From Lachnospiraceae bacterium (GTDB lineage: Bacteria > Bacillota > Clostridia > Lachnospirales > Lachnospiraceae), in the NCBI GenBank assembly GCA_017399685.1, contig JAFQBM010000028.1, forward strand, positions 228,122-292,121: DNA of 64,000 nt, in the 5' to 3' direction. Below the pieces are notes generated by a model. The model had not been told where the DNA came from. It was given only the letters and a program-made list of their open reading frames with translations, and searched no databases. Positions within the stretch are counted from its first letter, which is position 1, and each line of letters starts with the position of its first letter. The position numbers and the translations under genes were made by a program. This document shows, one piece after another, positions 28,271 to 38,957 of this stretch.

Positions 28271-28363
28271 GAATCACACCATCACGCAGCCTGACAACAA
28301 GTATCTTCCTAATTGTTTGAATAGTTATGAGTCCGTAACTGTTCACGTGCGGGCAGTTACATG
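28271..28363. repeat. Degenerate copy of the dispersed palindromic element
   Basis: The stretch TGAATCAC-ACCATCACG-CAGCCTGACA-ACAAGT matches the element at 38684 at about 25 of 32 positions, and is followed by GTAACTGTTCAC and its inverted arm CAGTTAC (about 28333-28358), matching the 36-bp palindrome at 38604. The rest of the 28056-28398 spacer shows no gene. Confidence 0.6.
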
Positions 28364-28398
28364 ATACTCCCTTTTTACTTGTTTTTCTTATGCTTTCA

Positions 28399-28427
28399 TT
28401 GACTTTTCCATATATGTATGCTAAGAT
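28399..28427 (+). promoter_or_regulatory. Promoter of the DAHP synthase gene
   Basis: TTGACT, 17-nt spacer, TAAGAT, with a leader of about 25 nt, too short for a T-box. Confidence 0.6.
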
Positions 28428-28458
28428 GAAACGGATTTTAAAGTAAAGGAGAATGATT

Positions 28459-29487
28459 ATGAGCCTACAATTAGTAAAACAAGTTCCATCTGCTCAAGAG
28501 ATTAAAGATAAATATCCAGTAAGCAAGGAATTACAAGAAGTAAAAGCTCGTCGTGACGAAGAAATTAAAAAAGTATTTTTAGGTGAATCAGATAAATTCT
28601 TAGCTATCATCGGACCATGTTCTGCTGATAATGAAGATTCTGTTTGTGATTATGTAAATCGTCTTGCAAAAGTTCAGGAACAGGTAAAGGATAAATTAAT
28701 CCTGATTCCTCGTATCTATACAAACAAACCTCGTACTACCGGCGAAGGATATAAGGGTATGCTTCATCAACCAGACCCTGAAAAAGCTTCTGATTTATAT
28801 GATGGTATCATCGCAATCCGTCAGATGCACATCCGTGCTATGGCAGAAACCCACCTTACTGCTGCAGATGAAATGCTTTACCCTGAAAACTGGCAGTACA
28901 TGGATGATATTTTATCTTATGTTGCCATTGGTGCCCGTTCTGTAGAAAACCAACAACATAGATTAGTATCCAGTGGTATTGATATTCCAGTAGGTATGAA
29001 GAATCCAACCAGCGGAGATTTATCTGTAATGATTAATTCTTGTATCGCTGCCCAGGGAAAACACACTTTCCTATTCTCAGGATACGAAACAAAGACCTCT
29101 GGTAATCCATTGGCTCACTGTATCCTAAGAGGTGCTTTGAATAAACACGGACAATCCATTCCTAACTATCATTATGAAGATTTAGTTTTATTAAAACAAT
29201 TATATGATAAGACAAACCTTGCAAATCATGCTATTATCGTAGATGCAAACCATACAAATTCTGCAAAACACTGGGAAGAACAACCAAGAATCGTAAAGGA
29301 AGTATTACATTCTATGCGTCATTCTGAAGATATCAAAGCATTGGTAAAAGGTGTCATGATTGAAAGTTACATAGAAGATGGATGCCAGAAAATCGGTGAA
29401 GGCTGCTATGGTAAATCCATCACTGACCCTTGCTTAGGATGGGAAAAGAGCGAAAAATTATTATTAGAAATGGCTGAATTATTATAA
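28459..29487 (+). CDS. 3-Deoxy-7-phosphoheptulonate (DAHP) synthase
   Basis: A 342-residue type I DAHP synthase of the AroF/G/H class, condensing phosphoenolpyruvate and erythrose 4-phosphate as the first step of the shikimate pathway. Motifs: IGPCSADNEDSV, PRIYTNKPRTTGEGYKG with PEP-binding residues, MKNPTSGD and DANHTNSAKHWEEQP with metal and substrate ligands. The ATG at 28459 has AGGAG seven nt upstream; the ATG six nt earlier is too close to it. It is monocistronic with its own promoter and terminator, and no other aro gene is nearby. Which aromatic amino acid inhibits it cannot be read. Confidence 0.95.
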   Translation: MSLQLVKQVPSAQEIKDKYPVSKELQEVKARRDEEIKKVFLGESDKFLAIIGPCSADNEDSVCDYVNRLAKVQEQVKDKLILIPRIYTNKPRTTGEGYKGMLHQPDPEKASDLYDGIIAIRQMHIRAMAETHLTAADEMLYPENWQYMDDILSYVAIGARSVENQQHRLVSSGIDIPVGMKNPTSGDLSVMINSCIAAQGKHTFLFSGYETKTSGNPLAHCILRGALNKHGQSIPNYHYEDLVLLKQLYDKTNLANHAIIVDANHTNSAKHWEEQPRIVKEVLHSMRHSEDIKALVKGVMIESYIEDGCQKIGEGCYGKSITDPCLGWEKSEKLLLEMAELL

Positions 29488-29543
29488 AAACTACTTTATC
29501 TTTTTACGATATTTTTATAGAGTTTTTATAAAATTTACTACAC

Positions 29544-29590
29544 AAAAAAAGGAACAAGTTCTTAATACATAAGCACTTGTTCCTTTTCTC
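29544..29590 (+). terminator. Rho-independent terminator
   Basis: AAAGGAACAAGT and ACTTGTTCCTTT form a 12-bp stem with flanking A- and U-runs, able to serve the convergent DAHP synthase and cinA transcripts. Confidence 0.85.
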
Positions 29591-29676
29591 TTTTCGAAAA
29601 CCTTTTTTCTCTTGAGAGTTCCTTTTCCACTTCTCCATAAGCCTTCATCATTCAGGCCATATAAATCTCAAATTAG

Positions 29677-30195
29677 TTATTCTTCTTTTAGTCTTTCCAA
29701 TATAAATTTTAAGGCTTCTTCCACTGACTGTTTTCTTACCTGGGTTCTGCCACCAGAAAAAATAAATTTCTTAACTTTTGCTTTTTCCTTATAGTAACAT
29801 CCCATATACACCAACCCTACCGGTTTCTCTTTCGTTCCTCCAGTAGGTCCTGCGATTCCTGTAATACCAACTGCAATCTGGGTACCGGCTGCCTTGGCAC
29901 AACCCTCAGCCATTTCTTTTGCAGTTTCTTCGGATACCGCTCCATATTGTTCCAATGTCTCTTCTTTTACTCCCAGAATCTTATGTTTCGCTGCATTGGA
30001 ATACGTAATATATCCTTCGTCAAACACTTCCGATGCTCCGGAAACATTCACAATGGTCCCTGCCAAAAAACCTCCGGTACAAGATTCAGTAGTTGAAATT
30101 TTTATCTTTTTTTCCTGCAAAAGTTTTACTACCTGTTCTTCCAAACTTAATTCTTCCATCTTTTTTCGCCAGCCTTCCCATTTTCCACTTATCAA
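29677..30195 (-). CDS. CinA C-terminal family nicotinamide-nucleotide amidase
   Basis: A 172-residue stand-alone CinA amidase domain (PncC type), deamidating nicotinamide mononucleotide to nicotinate mononucleotide. Family motifs: STTESCTGGFLAG, FDEGYITYSNAAK, GAVSEETAKEMAEG and GITGIAGPTGGTKEKPVG. The N-terminal MoCF-like domain of full CinA is absent. A TTG start at 30195 is preferred because TAAGGAG lies eight nt upstream; a later ATG at 30159 lacks a well-spaced SD. It lies downstream of rimO-pgsA on the same strand. Confidence 0.88.
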   Translation of the reverse strand: MISGKWEGWRKKMEELSLEEQVVKLLQEKKIKISTTESCTGGFLAGTIVNVSGASEVFDEGYITYSNAAKHKILGVKEETLEQYGAVSEETAKEMAEGCAKAAGTQIAVGITGIAGPTGGTKEKPVGLVYMGCYYKEKAKVKKFIFSGGRTQVRKQSVEEALKFILERLKEE

Positions 30196-30266
30196 GGTCG
30201 CAACTCCTTACCAAGCCTTAATCATTCACGACATTCTTGCAAACCGTCACTAGTATAGCTAAGTTT

Positions 30267-30809
30267 TTATGCTTCCCCATCTTTTAAAACATTCTTATTC
30301 TTAATCAGATAATCCACTAAAGAAATTACCGTCAATGCCAAAGCAAGATAAATAAACACTGTTTCTAATACATCTACTATAGAATTAGAAAAGTCTGCAA
30401 TCAGTAAAACAATCATAATCATCTGGGTTACTGTTTTTATTTTTCCCCAATAACTGGCTGCAATTACAACTCCATTGTCAGAAGCTATCAAACGAAATCC
30501 ACTGATAATAAATTCTCTGCTGATAATTACAATTACTACCCATGCAGGAATTTTTCCCAAAGGAATTAATGCAATCAATGCAGCGGATACTAAAAGCTTA
30601 TCTGCCAGCGGATCCATGAATTTTCCAAAGTTTGTAATTAAATTATACTTTCTTGCGATTTTTCCATCCAGCATATCAGTAAAACTTGCGATGATAAAGA
30701 TTGCTAACGCAATCCATTTTCCGGAAGGAATCCCTTCTACCAATAAAGCAACTAGAAAAAATGGAATCATAATCACTCTTAATATGGTTAGTTTATTCGG
30801 TAAATTCAT
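30267..30809 (-). CDS. pgsA: Phosphatidylglycerophosphate synthase
   Basis: A 180-residue CDP-alcohol phosphatidyltransferase transferring phosphatidyl from CDP-diacylglycerol to glycerol 3-phosphate. The signature DGxxARxxxxxxxxGxxxDxxxD is visible as DGKIARKYNLITNFGKFMD followed by PLADK (about residues 46-70). Four or more membrane helices. The start at 30809 lies inside the end of rimO (17-nt overlap), with GGAG nine nt upstream, so translation is probably coupled. Confidence 0.93.
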   Translation of the reverse strand: MNLPNKLTILRVIMIPFFLVALLVEGIPSGKWIALAIFIIASFTDMLDGKIARKYNLITNFGKFMDPLADKLLVSAALIALIPLGKIPAWVVIVIISREFIISGFRLIASDNGVVIAASYWGKIKTVTQMIMIVLLIADFSNSIVDVLETVFIYLALALTVISLVDYLIKNKNVLKDGEA

Positions 30810-32130
30810 ATACAACATCTCCAATCAAATCATATTCCTCAGCTTCTTTAATTTTTACCTTTACAAAAGAACCTGAAATTATCTCTTCTTCCGAAGAAAC
30901 AAATACATATCCATCTACGTTAGGAGCATCCTTATAACTTCTCCCCACATACACGTCTTCATCAAAAAGATAGCCTTCAATTAATACTTTCAATTCTTTT
31001 CCTATCATACTTTGATTCAAATCATAGGAAACTTCTTGTTGTAATTGCATGATTTCTTCTTTTCTTTGCTCTTTTATTTCTTCCGGTACCTGATTTTCAA
31101 ATTCTGCAGCCTTGGTATCCTCTTCCATGGAATAAGTGAAAACTCCCAAACGATCAAATTCCATTTCGTCTACAAATTCCATAAGAGCTTCATGTTCTTC
31201 TTTGGTTTCTCCTGGAAATCCTGTAATCAATGTAGTTCTGATACAAATATCCGGCATAGCTTCTCGTAGTTTTCCAATTACTTCTTTAATCTGTGCCTTA
31301 GTAGTTCTTCTTCCCATCTTCTTCAAAATGGTATCTTCACTATGCTGAATCGGCATATCAATGTAATGACAGATTTTCTCTTCTTCCTTCATTACTTCAA
31401 TCAATTCATCTGTAATCTCTTCCGGATAACAATAAAGAAGGCGAATCCACTCAATTCCATCAATTTCGCATAATTCTTTCAACAGTTTAGGTAATACCTT
31501 TTCTTTATAAATATCTTTTCCATAAAGGGTTACTTCCTGCGCCACTAAAACCAGTTCCTTGATTCCTTTTTGTGCCAATTGTTTTGCTTCTTCCAGCACC
31601 TCTTCCATAGGTACACTTCTATAATTTCCACGAATGGATGGAATAATACAATACGTACATCTTTTATTACATCCTTCTGCAATTTTTAAATATGCCATAG
31701 AGGTTCCTGTGGTAACAATACGTTTGGTTAAGTTCTTCGGAAGATACTCTAAAGAATCATATTTATTCTTTTTCTCATTCTTCTCCAAACACTCCAATGC
31801 CTCAAGAATAGAGTCATAACTTGCAGAACCTAAGATAATATCTACTTCCGGAATTTCCGCCTGAACCTCTTCTTTATATCTTTGTGCCAAACAACCGGTA
31901 ATAATAATTCCCTTTAAAAGTCCCTCTTCCTTCTTCTTTGCATATTCCAAGATAGTAACAATGCTTTCTTCCTTGGCATCCTGAATAAAACAACAGGTAT
32001 TTACCACAACCACTTCTGCTTCCTCTTCTTCATTGGTAATTTCATACCCTTGTTCCTGTACTAATGCCAGCATTTTTTCCGTATCTACCAGATTCTTATC
32101 ACACCCTAGTGACACAAATAAAATCTTCAT
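30793..32130 (-). CDS. rimO: Ribosomal protein S12 methylthiotransferase RimO
   Basis: A 445-residue radical-SAM enzyme methylthiolating the conserved Asp of ribosomal protein S12. N-terminal UPF0004 domain with SLGCDKNLVD, NTCCFI and GCLAQRY supplying the auxiliary cluster cysteines; radical-SAM motif CNKRCTYC; C-terminal TRAM domain (about residues 375-445). VSLGCDKN is typical of RimO rather than MiaB. The start at 32130 is chosen by homology; GGAAG lies close upstream. It overlaps pgsA. Confidence 0.95.
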   Translation of the reverse strand: MKILFVSLGCDKNLVDTEKMLALVQEQGYEITNEEEEAEVVVVNTCCFIQDAKEESIVTILEYAKKKEEGLLKGIIITGCLAQRYKEEVQAEIPEVDIILGSASYDSILEALECLEKNEKKNKYDSLEYLPKNLTKRIVTTGTSMAYLKIAEGCNKRCTYCIIPSIRGNYRSVPMEEVLEEAKQLAQKGIKELVLVAQEVTLYGKDIYKEKVLPKLLKELCEIDGIEWIRLLYCYPEEITDELIEVMKEEEKICHYIDMPIQHSEDTILKKMGRRTTKAQIKEVIGKLREAMPDICIRTTLITGFPGETKEEHEALMEFVDEMEFDRLGVFTYSMEEDTKAAEFENQVPEEIKEQRKEEIMQLQQEVSYDLNQSMIGKELKVLIEGYLFDEDVYVGRSYKDAPNVDGYVFVSSEEEIISGSFVKVKIKEAEEYDLIGDVVYEFTE

Positions 32131-32147
32131 TCTTCTTCCATGCCTTT

Positions 32148-32990
32148 CTACTTCATATTTGCAGCTTCTACACAATTATTCATAAGCATTGCAATGGTCA
32201 TCGGACCAACACCACCTGGTACTGGTGTAATATAAGATGCAACCGGTTCTACACTGTCAAAATCAACATCTCCACATAGCTTTTGATTTTCCATACGATG
32301 AATTCCAACATCAATCACCACAGCACCTTCTTTTACATAATCTGCCGTTACCATTTTCGGTCTTCCTACTGCAACGATTAAAATATCCGCTCTTTTGGTT
32401 ACTTCTTTTAAATCCTTGGTCTTGGAATGGCAAACGGTTACAGTGCCATTTTCCCTTAATAAAAGTAATGCCATAGGTTTTCCTACAATATTACTTCTTC
32501 CTAAGACTACGCATTCTTTCCCTTCGATTTCAATTCCGGAACGTTTTAACAACTGAATCACTCCGGCAGGGGTACAGGAAACAAATCCTTTTTGTCCAAT
32601 GCTTAAAGCACCTACACTTTGAGGATGGAATCCGTCTACATCTTTTTCCGGTGCAATGGCCTTAATAATATCATCCTCACACATATGTTTTGGAAGTGGA
32701 AGCTGTACTAAAATTCCGTGTACAGTATCGTCCTGATTTAATTTTTCAACTAATTCTACCAACTCTTCCTGGGTAGTTTCTTCTGGAAGTTCATAGGCTA
32801 AAGAACGAATTCCAATATATTCGCAGGCTTTTTTCTTATTACCAACATATACACTGGATGCCGGGTCGTTTCCTACCTGAATCACTGCAAGCGTCGCTTC
32901 CATTCCTTCTTCTTTTTTCTTTGCAACCAATTCTTTTAATTCATCTTTTATTTCTTTTGAAATTTGTTTTCCATCGATTAATTTTGCCAT
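32148..32990 (-). CDS. folD: Methylenetetrahydrofolate dehydrogenase/cyclohydrolase FolD
   Basis: A 280-residue bifunctional enzyme interconverting 5,10-methylene-, methenyl- and 10-formyl-tetrahydrofolate. Key parts: SVYVGNKKKACEYIG with catalytic Lys, QLPLPKH, DVDGFHP, the nucleotide-binding VVLGRSNIVGKP and the C-terminal PVPGGVGPMT. GGAGG six nt before ATG 32990 sets the start. It follows fhs, which makes 10-formyl-THF, so the pair forms a one-carbon module. Confidence 0.96.
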   Translation of the reverse strand: MAKLIDGKQISKEIKDELKELVAKKKEEGMEATLAVIQVGNDPASSVYVGNKKKACEYIGIRSLAYELPEETTQEELVELVEKLNQDDTVHGILVQLPLPKHMCEDDIIKAIAPEKDVDGFHPQSVGALSIGQKGFVSCTPAGVIQLLKRSGIEIEGKECVVLGRSNIVGKPMALLLLRENGTVTVCHSKTKDLKEVTKRADILIVAVGRPKMVTADYVKEGAVVIDVGIHRMENQKLCGDVDFDSVEPVASYITPVPGGVGPMTIAMLMNNCVEAANMK

Positions 32991-33037
32991 TTCAAGCCTC
33001 CATATTTTAATGTATTTCTGTTTTATCCAACATGAAT

Positions 33038-33069
33038 CAATATCCAGCCAATTACTTAGCTGGATATTG
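33038..33069. terminator. Hairpin between fhs and folD
   Basis: CAATATCCAGC (33038-33048) and GCTGGATATTG (33059-33069) form a perfect 11-bp stem with a 10-nt loop. No U-tract follows on the minus strand, so it may be a partial terminator or mRNA-processing site rather than a full stop. Confidence 0.45.
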
Positions 33070-33086
33070 TTTGTCAAACATAATGT

Positions 33087-34757
33087 TTAGAATAAACCGG
33101 TAATCACTCCATTATCATCCACATCAATGTTATATGCTGCCGGAGTCTTCGGCAATCCTGGCATCGTCATAATGGCACCAGTAATAACAACTACAAATCC
33201 TGCACCTGCCGACACATATACTTCATTTACATGAATATCAAAGTCTGTTGGTCTTCCTAATTTTTTTGCATCATCAGATAAAGAGTATTGATTCTTCGCC
33301 ATACAAACTGGTAAATTTCCAAAGCCTAGGCTGGTAATCTGTTCTAATTGTTTCTTTGCTTTTGCAGAGAAAGATACTCCATCTGCACCATAAATTTCTG
33401 TAGATATCTTTGTAATTTTTTCTTCCAAAGACAAATCATCTTCGTATAAGAACTTAAATTCACTCTTCTTCGTGTCTAAGGTCTTTAATACTGCATTGGC
33501 AAGGTCTACTCCACCTTCGCCACCTTCACCCCAGACGTTCGCTAAGGCAAATTCGCAGTCTCTTTCTTCACAGAATTTTTTAATAAAGTCTAATTCTGCA
33601 TCTGTATCAGATACAAAACGGTTTAAAGTAACTACAATCGGTACTCCATATTTCTTTAGGTTCTCAATGTGCTTTTCTAAGTTCACAATCCCTTTACTTA
33701 AAGCATCGATATTCTCTTCGGATAAGTCGTTCTTAGCTACTCCACCATTATACTTCAATGCACGTACTGTCGCTACAAGTACCACTGCATCTGGTGTTAA
33801 GCCTGATTTTCTACACTTAATGTCAAAGAACTTTTCTGCTCCTAAGTCTGCTCCAAATCCAGCCTCTGTAACTACAATATCTGCTAACTTCAATGCCATC
33901 TTGGTAGCACGGACACTGTTACATCCATGTGCAATATTAGCAAATGGACCACCATGTACGAAAGCCGGTGTATGTTCCAACGTCTGAATCAGGTTTGGTT
34001 TTAAGGCATCTTTCAGTAATGCTGCCATAGAACCTACTGCATTAATATCTTTTGCAGTAACTGGATTTCCTTCGTAGTTATATGCCACGATAATATTTCC
34101 AAGTCTTTCTTTTAAATCCTTCATATCGGTTGCCAGACAAAGAATCGCCATAATTTCTGAAGCCACAGTGATAACAAAGTGATCCTGTCTTACAAAACCA
34201 TTATTCTTACCACCTAAACCAATTACGATATCTCTTAAAGCTCTGTCATTCATATCCACACATCGTTTCCACACGATTTGTCTGGTATCAATTCCTAATA
34301 CATTTCCCTGCTGGATATGATTGTCAAGCAAGGCTGCCAATAAATTATTTGCGGAAGTGATAGCATGAAAATCTCCGGTAAAGTGAAGATTTAAATCTTC
34401 CATTGGTACTACCTGGGAATAACCACCGCCTGCTGCACCACCTTTAATACCAAAACAAGGTCCTAAGGAAGGTTCACGAAGGGCGATAGCTGCCTTCTTT
34501 CCTAATTTACACAAAGCCTGTCCCAAACCAACGGTAACAGTAGTCTTTCCTTCTCCGGCAGGGGTAGGATTAATAGCTGTTACAAGTACCAGCTTTCCAT
34601 TTTCATTGTCTTTGATTTTATCGATTAATTCATCGCTGAGTTTGGCTTTATATTTACCATAAAACTCTAAATCTTCTTCCATAATATCTAATTTTGCTGC
34701 AACTTCTTTAATATGCACCATTTGAGCTTCTTGTGCGATTTGAATGTCTGTTTTCAT
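33087..34757 (-). CDS. fhs: Formate-tetrahydrofolate ligase
   Basis: A 556-residue ATP-dependent enzyme making 10-formyl-THF from formate. The nucleotide-binding segment is [18 protein letters not shown]; further signatures are [24 protein letters not shown] (split over about residues 94-117) and [17 protein letters not shown]. This fits formate assimilation or the methyl branch of acetogenesis; no other Wood-Ljungdahl genes are in the window. It is followed by folD. Confidence 0.97.
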   Translation of the reverse strand: MKTDIQIAQEAQMVHIKEVAAKLDIMEEDLEFYGKYKAKLSDELIDKIKDNENGKLVLVTAINPTPAGEGKTTVTVGLGQALCKLGKKAAIALREPSLGPCFGIKGGAAGGGYSQVVPMEDLNLHFTGDFHAITSANNLLAALLDNHIQQGNVLGIDTRQIVWKRCVDMNDRALRDIVIGLGGKNNGFVRQDHFVITVASEIMAILCLATDMKDLKERLGNIIVAYNYEGNPVTAKDINAVGSMAALLKDALKPNLIQTLEHTPAFVHGGPFANIAHGCNSVRATKMALKLADIVVTEAGFGADLGAEKFFDIKCRKSGLTPDAVVLVATVRALKYNGGVAKNDLSEENIDALSKGIVNLEKHIENLKKYGVPIVVTLNRFVSDTDAELDFIKKFCEERDCEFALANVWGEGGEGGVDLANAVLKTLDTKKSEFKFLYEDDLSLEEKITKISTEIYGADGVSFSAKAKKQLEQITSLGFGNLPVCMAKNQYSLSDDAKKLGRPTDFDIHVNEVYVSAGAGFVVVITGAIMTMPGLPKTPAAYNIDVDDNGVITGLF

Positions 34758-34876
34758 TTTCTCACCATGTATCCTCTCTGATTTATTACTATTTTCTTCT
34801 TGTAAAAAATTGAAGAAAGATATTCCTCTGCTTAGTATAGCAAAAAAATATCTTTCCGTCTACGAAATATTTTATT

Positions 34877-37645
34877 TTATTCGGATTCCAACATCTGCAT
34901 AAACTCGTCCATAGTCATTAGTATCTTTCTCGGTTTCGTTCCTTCTTCCGGCCCTACCACACCGGCTTCCGCAAGCTGATCCATAATTCTGGCAGCACGG
35001 TTAAATCCGATTTTATATACTCTTTGTAACATTCCAATGGAGGCTTTTTCTTTTTCAATAATGAATTTTGCTGCCTCAATGAAATATTCATCCCGGTCAT
35101 CATCCTGCGCCTTTCCGGAAGAAGATGTGGCAACCTGAGTGATTTTAGCTGAAATATCATCACTGTATTTCTTTACTTCATTCTGACTCTTGATATATTC
35201 CACTACATCTCCTACTTCTTTATCTGATACAAAGGCACCCTGTACACGAACCGGTTTTTGGAATCCTGACGGGAAGAATAACATATCTCCCTTTCCAAGC
35301 AGTTTTTCTGCACCATTCATATCAATGATGGTTCTGGAATCCACACCTTGGGATACTGCAAAGGCAATTCTGGAAGGTACATTGGCTTTAATCAGGCCAG
35401 TGATTACATTTACAGAAGGTCTCTGGGTCGCAATGACTAAATGAATTCCTGCCGCTCTTGCCAACTGGGTTAGTCGTACAATGGCATCTTCCACTTCTCC
35501 CGGTGCCACCATCATTAAATCCGCAAGTTCGTCTACGATAATTACGATTTCCGGTAATTTCTTCAGCTGACTTTCTTCTCCCACTTCCTGATTCACTTCT
35601 TCTACCTTCTGATTATATCCTTTCAGGTTACGAACTCCATAATCCGAAAACTTTTGGTATCTTTCTGTCATCTCTGCAACCGCCCAGTTCAAGGCACCTG
35701 CGGCTTTCTTTGGGTCTGAAACCACAGGGATCAAAAGATGTGGAATTCCATTATAAACACTAAGTTCTACCACCTTAGGGTCAATCATAATAAGTTTTAC
35801 ATCATCCGGATGAGCTTTATATAAAATACTCATAATCAAAGTATTGATACAAACCGATTTACCAGAACCAGTTTGTCCTGCAATCAAAAGGTGAGGCATT
35901 TTCGCAATATCTGCTACAATGGTTTTACCTGCAATATCCTTTCCTACTGCAAAAGCAATATTGGATGGATGTTTTCTAAAGTCATCGGTTTCAATCAAGT
36001 CCCGATAAAATACCGTAAGATTTTCTTTGTTTGGCACTTCAATACCAATGGCTGACTTGCCTGGAATTGGTGCCTCCATACGAATATCTGCCGCTGCTAG
36101 GTTTAATTTAATATCATCAGTTAGTGACACAATCTTACTTACCTTCGTTCCCGGCTCCGGTTGTAACTCATAGCGGGTAACAGTAGGACCACAACTGTAA
36201 TCCGTTACCGTTACTTTAACACCAAAATTCTCCAAAGTCTGTTGTAACTTTTGGGCAGTCTGCCGGATATGACTGATATCGTTTTTCTGCGATTCCTGGG
36301 ATTTCGCCAAAAGGCTAAGTGGTGGAAACTTATAGTTTGCATTTTCTGTAAAAGTAACCTTTTCGGCATTCTCTCTTTCCACATTTTTCGTAGGTCTTGG
36401 AGCCGTAGGTATCGCATCTTGTTGTGTTGTAACCTTTTTTTCTATGGTCTTTTTATTTAAAATCTGGTCTTTTTCACTTATTTTTTCTTTTGGTTTCAGT
36501 TTTTTAAGAACCTCTCTGGCTTCTTCTTCTGATTCAGTAAAGGTATCTTCTTCCTGTAATTCCACCATTTTAGTTTTTTCCACTACGGTTTCTTTCCACT
36601 CATTTTCTTCTGGCTTTGATTTTTCTTCTTTGGCTTCAACGATTGGTTCTAATTCCTTCGTAGTTTCCTGCTCAAATTTATCAAAGATGGAAGGGGCTCT
36701 ATCCACAGCTTTCGAACTCACTTCCATTCCATTCCTACTTTCTTTCTTCGGATTTTCCTCCAATTCATATTCCATGGTAATTTCTTCAATGGCAGCTTTG
36801 GATTTTCTCTTTCCTAAAATACCTTTGGTACTCTTTTCTTCCTCTGGTTCTGCAGTTTCATATACCTTCATGGAATGATATAAATCTTTCTTTCCTTTTT
36901 TTGCTCTGGCTCTTTCCAGTTCATTTCTGGCACTTTCTTCTTCCAATGAAGTTTGAAGTTTCTTCGCACCTTCCACTACTTTCTGGCTTCCAGTATGCAT
37001 TACTTTAGCTACTGATTTTTCCATGGCGAGCACTGTAAAAATAATGATAGCAATGATTACTACTAAAAAAGTTCCTGCTATACCTAAATATTCTGACAGA
37101 AATTTAACAATGCCACCTCCAAAAAATCCGCCACCCCATTTATGGCTCTTTGAATATTCAAAAGCTGCTTTCGCCGATTCCGGTTCCATACTTACAAACA
37201 TTTGGAAAAATGCACTTACAAAAATAGATAATAAAAAAGTATAACATACTTTCTTCACTGCCTGAAAATGAAACGCATTCGATACCAAAAAAGCACAGGC
37301 AAAAAAGAATACAAAAGGCATGATAAACTGGATAATTCCAAATACACCAAAGAAAAATCCACTAATGGTATTTCCTACTTTGCCGCAGATTCCAAAAGAA
37401 CTCAAAAATAAGAAAATGCAGATTCCTGCAATAATCCAAAGTATAATTTCTCCATAATAGGTCACTTCATTCTCTGCCTGCTTAGAAGTATTTTGTTTGG
37501 CTCTGCTCTGGCCTTTCGAAGCAGTACTGGTTGTTCTCTTTCCACCACTCTTTTGATTTTGTGTTTTCTTTGCTGCCGGTTTTTGAGTTGTTTTTTTATT
37601 ACCAGACCCAGACTTACCGGAAGTCTTTTTCTTATTCTGTGCCAT
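34877..37645 (-). CDS. ftsK: DNA translocase FtsK/SpoIIIE
   Basis: A 922-residue septal DNA pump. A Lys/Ser-rich basic N-terminus (1-65) precedes four membrane helices (about 68-210), then a long acidic linker (about 230-420). The motor has Walker [11 protein letters not shown] and Walker [13 protein letters not shown], and the C-terminal gamma winged helix contains [19 protein letters not shown]. In spore formers this family also pumps the chromosome into the forespore; FtsK-like and SpoIIIE-like roles cannot be separated by sequence alone. It lies 15 nt after uppP. Confidence 0.95.
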   Translation of the reverse strand: MAQNKKKTSGKSGSGNKKTTQKPAAKKTQNQKSGGKRTTSTASKGQSRAKQNTSKQAENEVTYYGEIILWIIAGICIFLFLSSFGICGKVGNTISGFFFGVFGIIQFIMPFVFFFACAFLVSNAFHFQAVKKVCYTFLLSIFVSAFFQMFVSMEPESAKAAFEYSKSHKWGGGFFGGGIVKFLSEYLGIAGTFLVVIIAIIIFTVLAMEKSVAKVMHTGSQKVVEGAKKLQTSLEEESARNELERARAKKGKKDLYHSMKVYETAEPEEEKSTKGILGKRKSKAAIEEITMEYELEENPKKESRNGMEVSSKAVDRAPSIFDKFEQETTKELEPIVEAKEEKSKPEENEWKETVVEKTKMVELQEEDTFTESEEEAREVLKKLKPKEKISEKDQILNKKTIEKKVTTQQDAIPTAPRPTKNVERENAEKVTFTENANYKFPPLSLLAKSQESQKNDISHIRQTAQKLQQTLENFGVKVTVTDYSCGPTVTRYELQPEPGTKVSKIVSLTDDIKLNLAAADIRMEAPIPGKSAIGIEVPNKENLTVFYRDLIETDDFRKHPSNIAFAVGKDIAGKTIVADIAKMPHLLIAGQTGSGKSVCINTLIMSILYKAHPDDVKLIMIDPKVVELSVYNGIPHLLIPVVSDPKKAAGALNWAVAEMTERYQKFSDYGVRNLKGYNQKVEEVNQEVGEESQLKKLPEIVIIVDELADLMMVAPGEVEDAIVRLTQLARAAGIHLVIATQRPSVNVITGLIKANVPSRIAFAVSQGVDSRTIIDMNGAEKLLGKGDMLFFPSGFQKPVRVQGAFVSDKEVGDVVEYIKSQNEVKKYSDDISAKITQVATSSSGKAQDDDRDEYFIEAAKFIIEKEKASIGMLQRVYKIGFNRAARIMDQLAEAGVVGPEEGTKPRKILMTMDEFMQMLESE

Positions 37646-37660
37646 TTTCTTAACTCCTAA

Positions 37661-38533
37661 CTAAACAAATACAAAGTGGCAGACTAAGGATAATCCTCCT
37701 ACCACCGCACTATATAATGCAAAATATTTATATTTTTTATCTCTTAAATAAACGGATACCATCTTATAAGCAAAAAAGCTTAAAACACCAGAACCTAAAA
37801 ATCCTATCACTGCTTCTGGAAGAGAAACGCTGAAGGAACTATAATCTTTCACGATACACTTATATAAAGTTGCTGCAAACCAGCTTGGAAGATATAATAA
37901 AAAAGAATATTTAATGGAAGTATTCTTTTCAAGTCCCACCATTTTCGCTCCTACCAGACACATTCCAAGTCTTGAGCAGCCTGGAAAAATGGAGCATGCC
38001 TGAAACAGACCTATTATCAATGCATCCTTATATGTCATGGTTTTTAAACTTTTTTTGCCCTTCTTTTTTAAGTCAGAAGAAAACAAAAATAAAGCTGTAA
38101 TCAACATTCCTATCCCACTATATAACAGATTCTGATCCCATGTATCTACCTTTCCCCTGAAAATAAGTCCAACAATACAAAACGGAATTAAACTAATAAA
38201 CAGAGAAATTGCCAGTTTTTGAAATCGATTACTTTCCACCCTGTCGTATGTAACGCTCTTTTTCAATACCTTTTGGGAGAAAAACATAACAAGACTTCGC
38301 ATTTTCATCCATAAAAATTTTCCGCCCTCAATGATAATTCCTAATACATCCTTATGATATACCAGACATATCACTACAACAGCACCAAAGTGCAAAAATA
38401 AGTCGAACAATACGCCCGGTTCCTTATAATTTAATAATTCCCGCAATAATATGTAATGCCCTCTGCTGCTTACCGGCATAAATTCCGTAACAGCCTGTAC
38501 CAAAGCCATAATAAGAATTTTTAATATCTCCAT
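37661..38533 (-). CDS. uppP: Undecaprenyl-diphosphatase UppP (BacA family)
   Basis: A 290-residue membrane enzyme recycling the undecaprenyl carrier of cell-wall synthesis, and a source of bacitracin tolerance. The two family motifs are recognisable though divergent: QAVTEFMPVSSRGHYIL near the N-terminus (usual form QGLTEFLPISSSGHL) and FQACSIFPGCSRLG (usual form QxxAxxPGxSRSG). The catalytic Glu, Ser-Ser-x-Gly-His and Arg positions are kept. It is directly followed by ftsK. Confidence 0.88.
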   Translation of the reverse strand: MEILKILIMALVQAVTEFMPVSSRGHYILLRELLNYKEPGVLFDLFLHFGAVVVICLVYHKDVLGIIIEGGKFLWMKMRSLVMFFSQKVLKKSVTYDRVESNRFQKLAISLFISLIPFCIVGLIFRGKVDTWDQNLLYSGIGMLITALFLFSSDLKKKGKKSLKTMTYKDALIIGLFQACSIFPGCSRLGMCLVGAKMVGLEKNTSIKYSFLLYLPSWFAATLYKCIVKDYSSFSVSLPEAVIGFLGSGVLSFFAYKMVSVYLRDKKYKYFALYSAVVGGLSLVCHFVFV

Positions 38534-38603
38534 CTGCTTTACCTCATATGTATGTATTATGTATTTTGTGATGCTGTGATAAATGTTATTGCATCAATCA
38601 TAG

Positions 38604-38745
38604 AATTCGTAACTGTTCACATGTGAACAGTTACGAATTGGTTTTTGCATGCAAATTCGCTTCGCGAAGCAAAAACCAACCCATGAATCACGCTATTACG
38701 TAACCTGACAGCAAGTGTCAGGTTACTGTGTGAACAGTAACTAGA
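38604..38745. repeat. Multi-hairpin palindromic element
   Basis: Four structures in a row: a perfect 36-bp palindrome (38604-38639, each half AATTCGTAACTGTTCACA); an 11-bp stem TTGGTTTTTGC/GCAAAAACCAA (about 38638-38679) with the palindrome GCTTCGCGAAGC inside; a 10-bp stem TAACCTGACA/TGTCAGGTTA (about 38700-38725); and a trailing GTGTGAACAGTAAC that repeats the first arm. Degenerate copies occur at 28271 and 48418. No ORF is inside. The remaining spacer to 38912 shows nothing else. Confidence 0.8.
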
Positions 38746-38912
38746 ATTCCCCTTTTGACAATCAAAAGTATTTTACTATTTTTCCTTTCCGAATTCAAGG
38801 TATTTTCTCCTTTTGCCATGTTTTTTCTTATTCTTTTTTGTTATCTTATATGATACAATGACAATAGGAAATGGGGATAAACGTAACGATTCTTCTATTT
38901 CTATCTAGGATT

Positions 38913-38957
38913 ATGAAAGGAAATTTTGCAAATATACTTTGCAAAGAAATAAAATGA
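38913..38957 (+). CDS. Candidate 14-codon uORF coupled to the RlmH-like gene
   Basis: ATG at 38913 encodes MKGNFANILCKEIK, and its TGA overlaps the ATG of the next gene (ATGA at 38954-38957). The downstream ATG has no SD of its own, so re-initiation could be how it is translated. The ribosome site of the uORF (AGGA) is itself weak and close. Confidence 0.25.
   Translation: MKGNFANILCKEIK

Noticed and set aside
28056..28398. Possible riboswitch or small RNA upstream of the DAHP synthase gene
   Set aside because: The sequence precedes the promoter of that gene, shows no known riboswitch core, and is better explained as a degenerate repeat copy.
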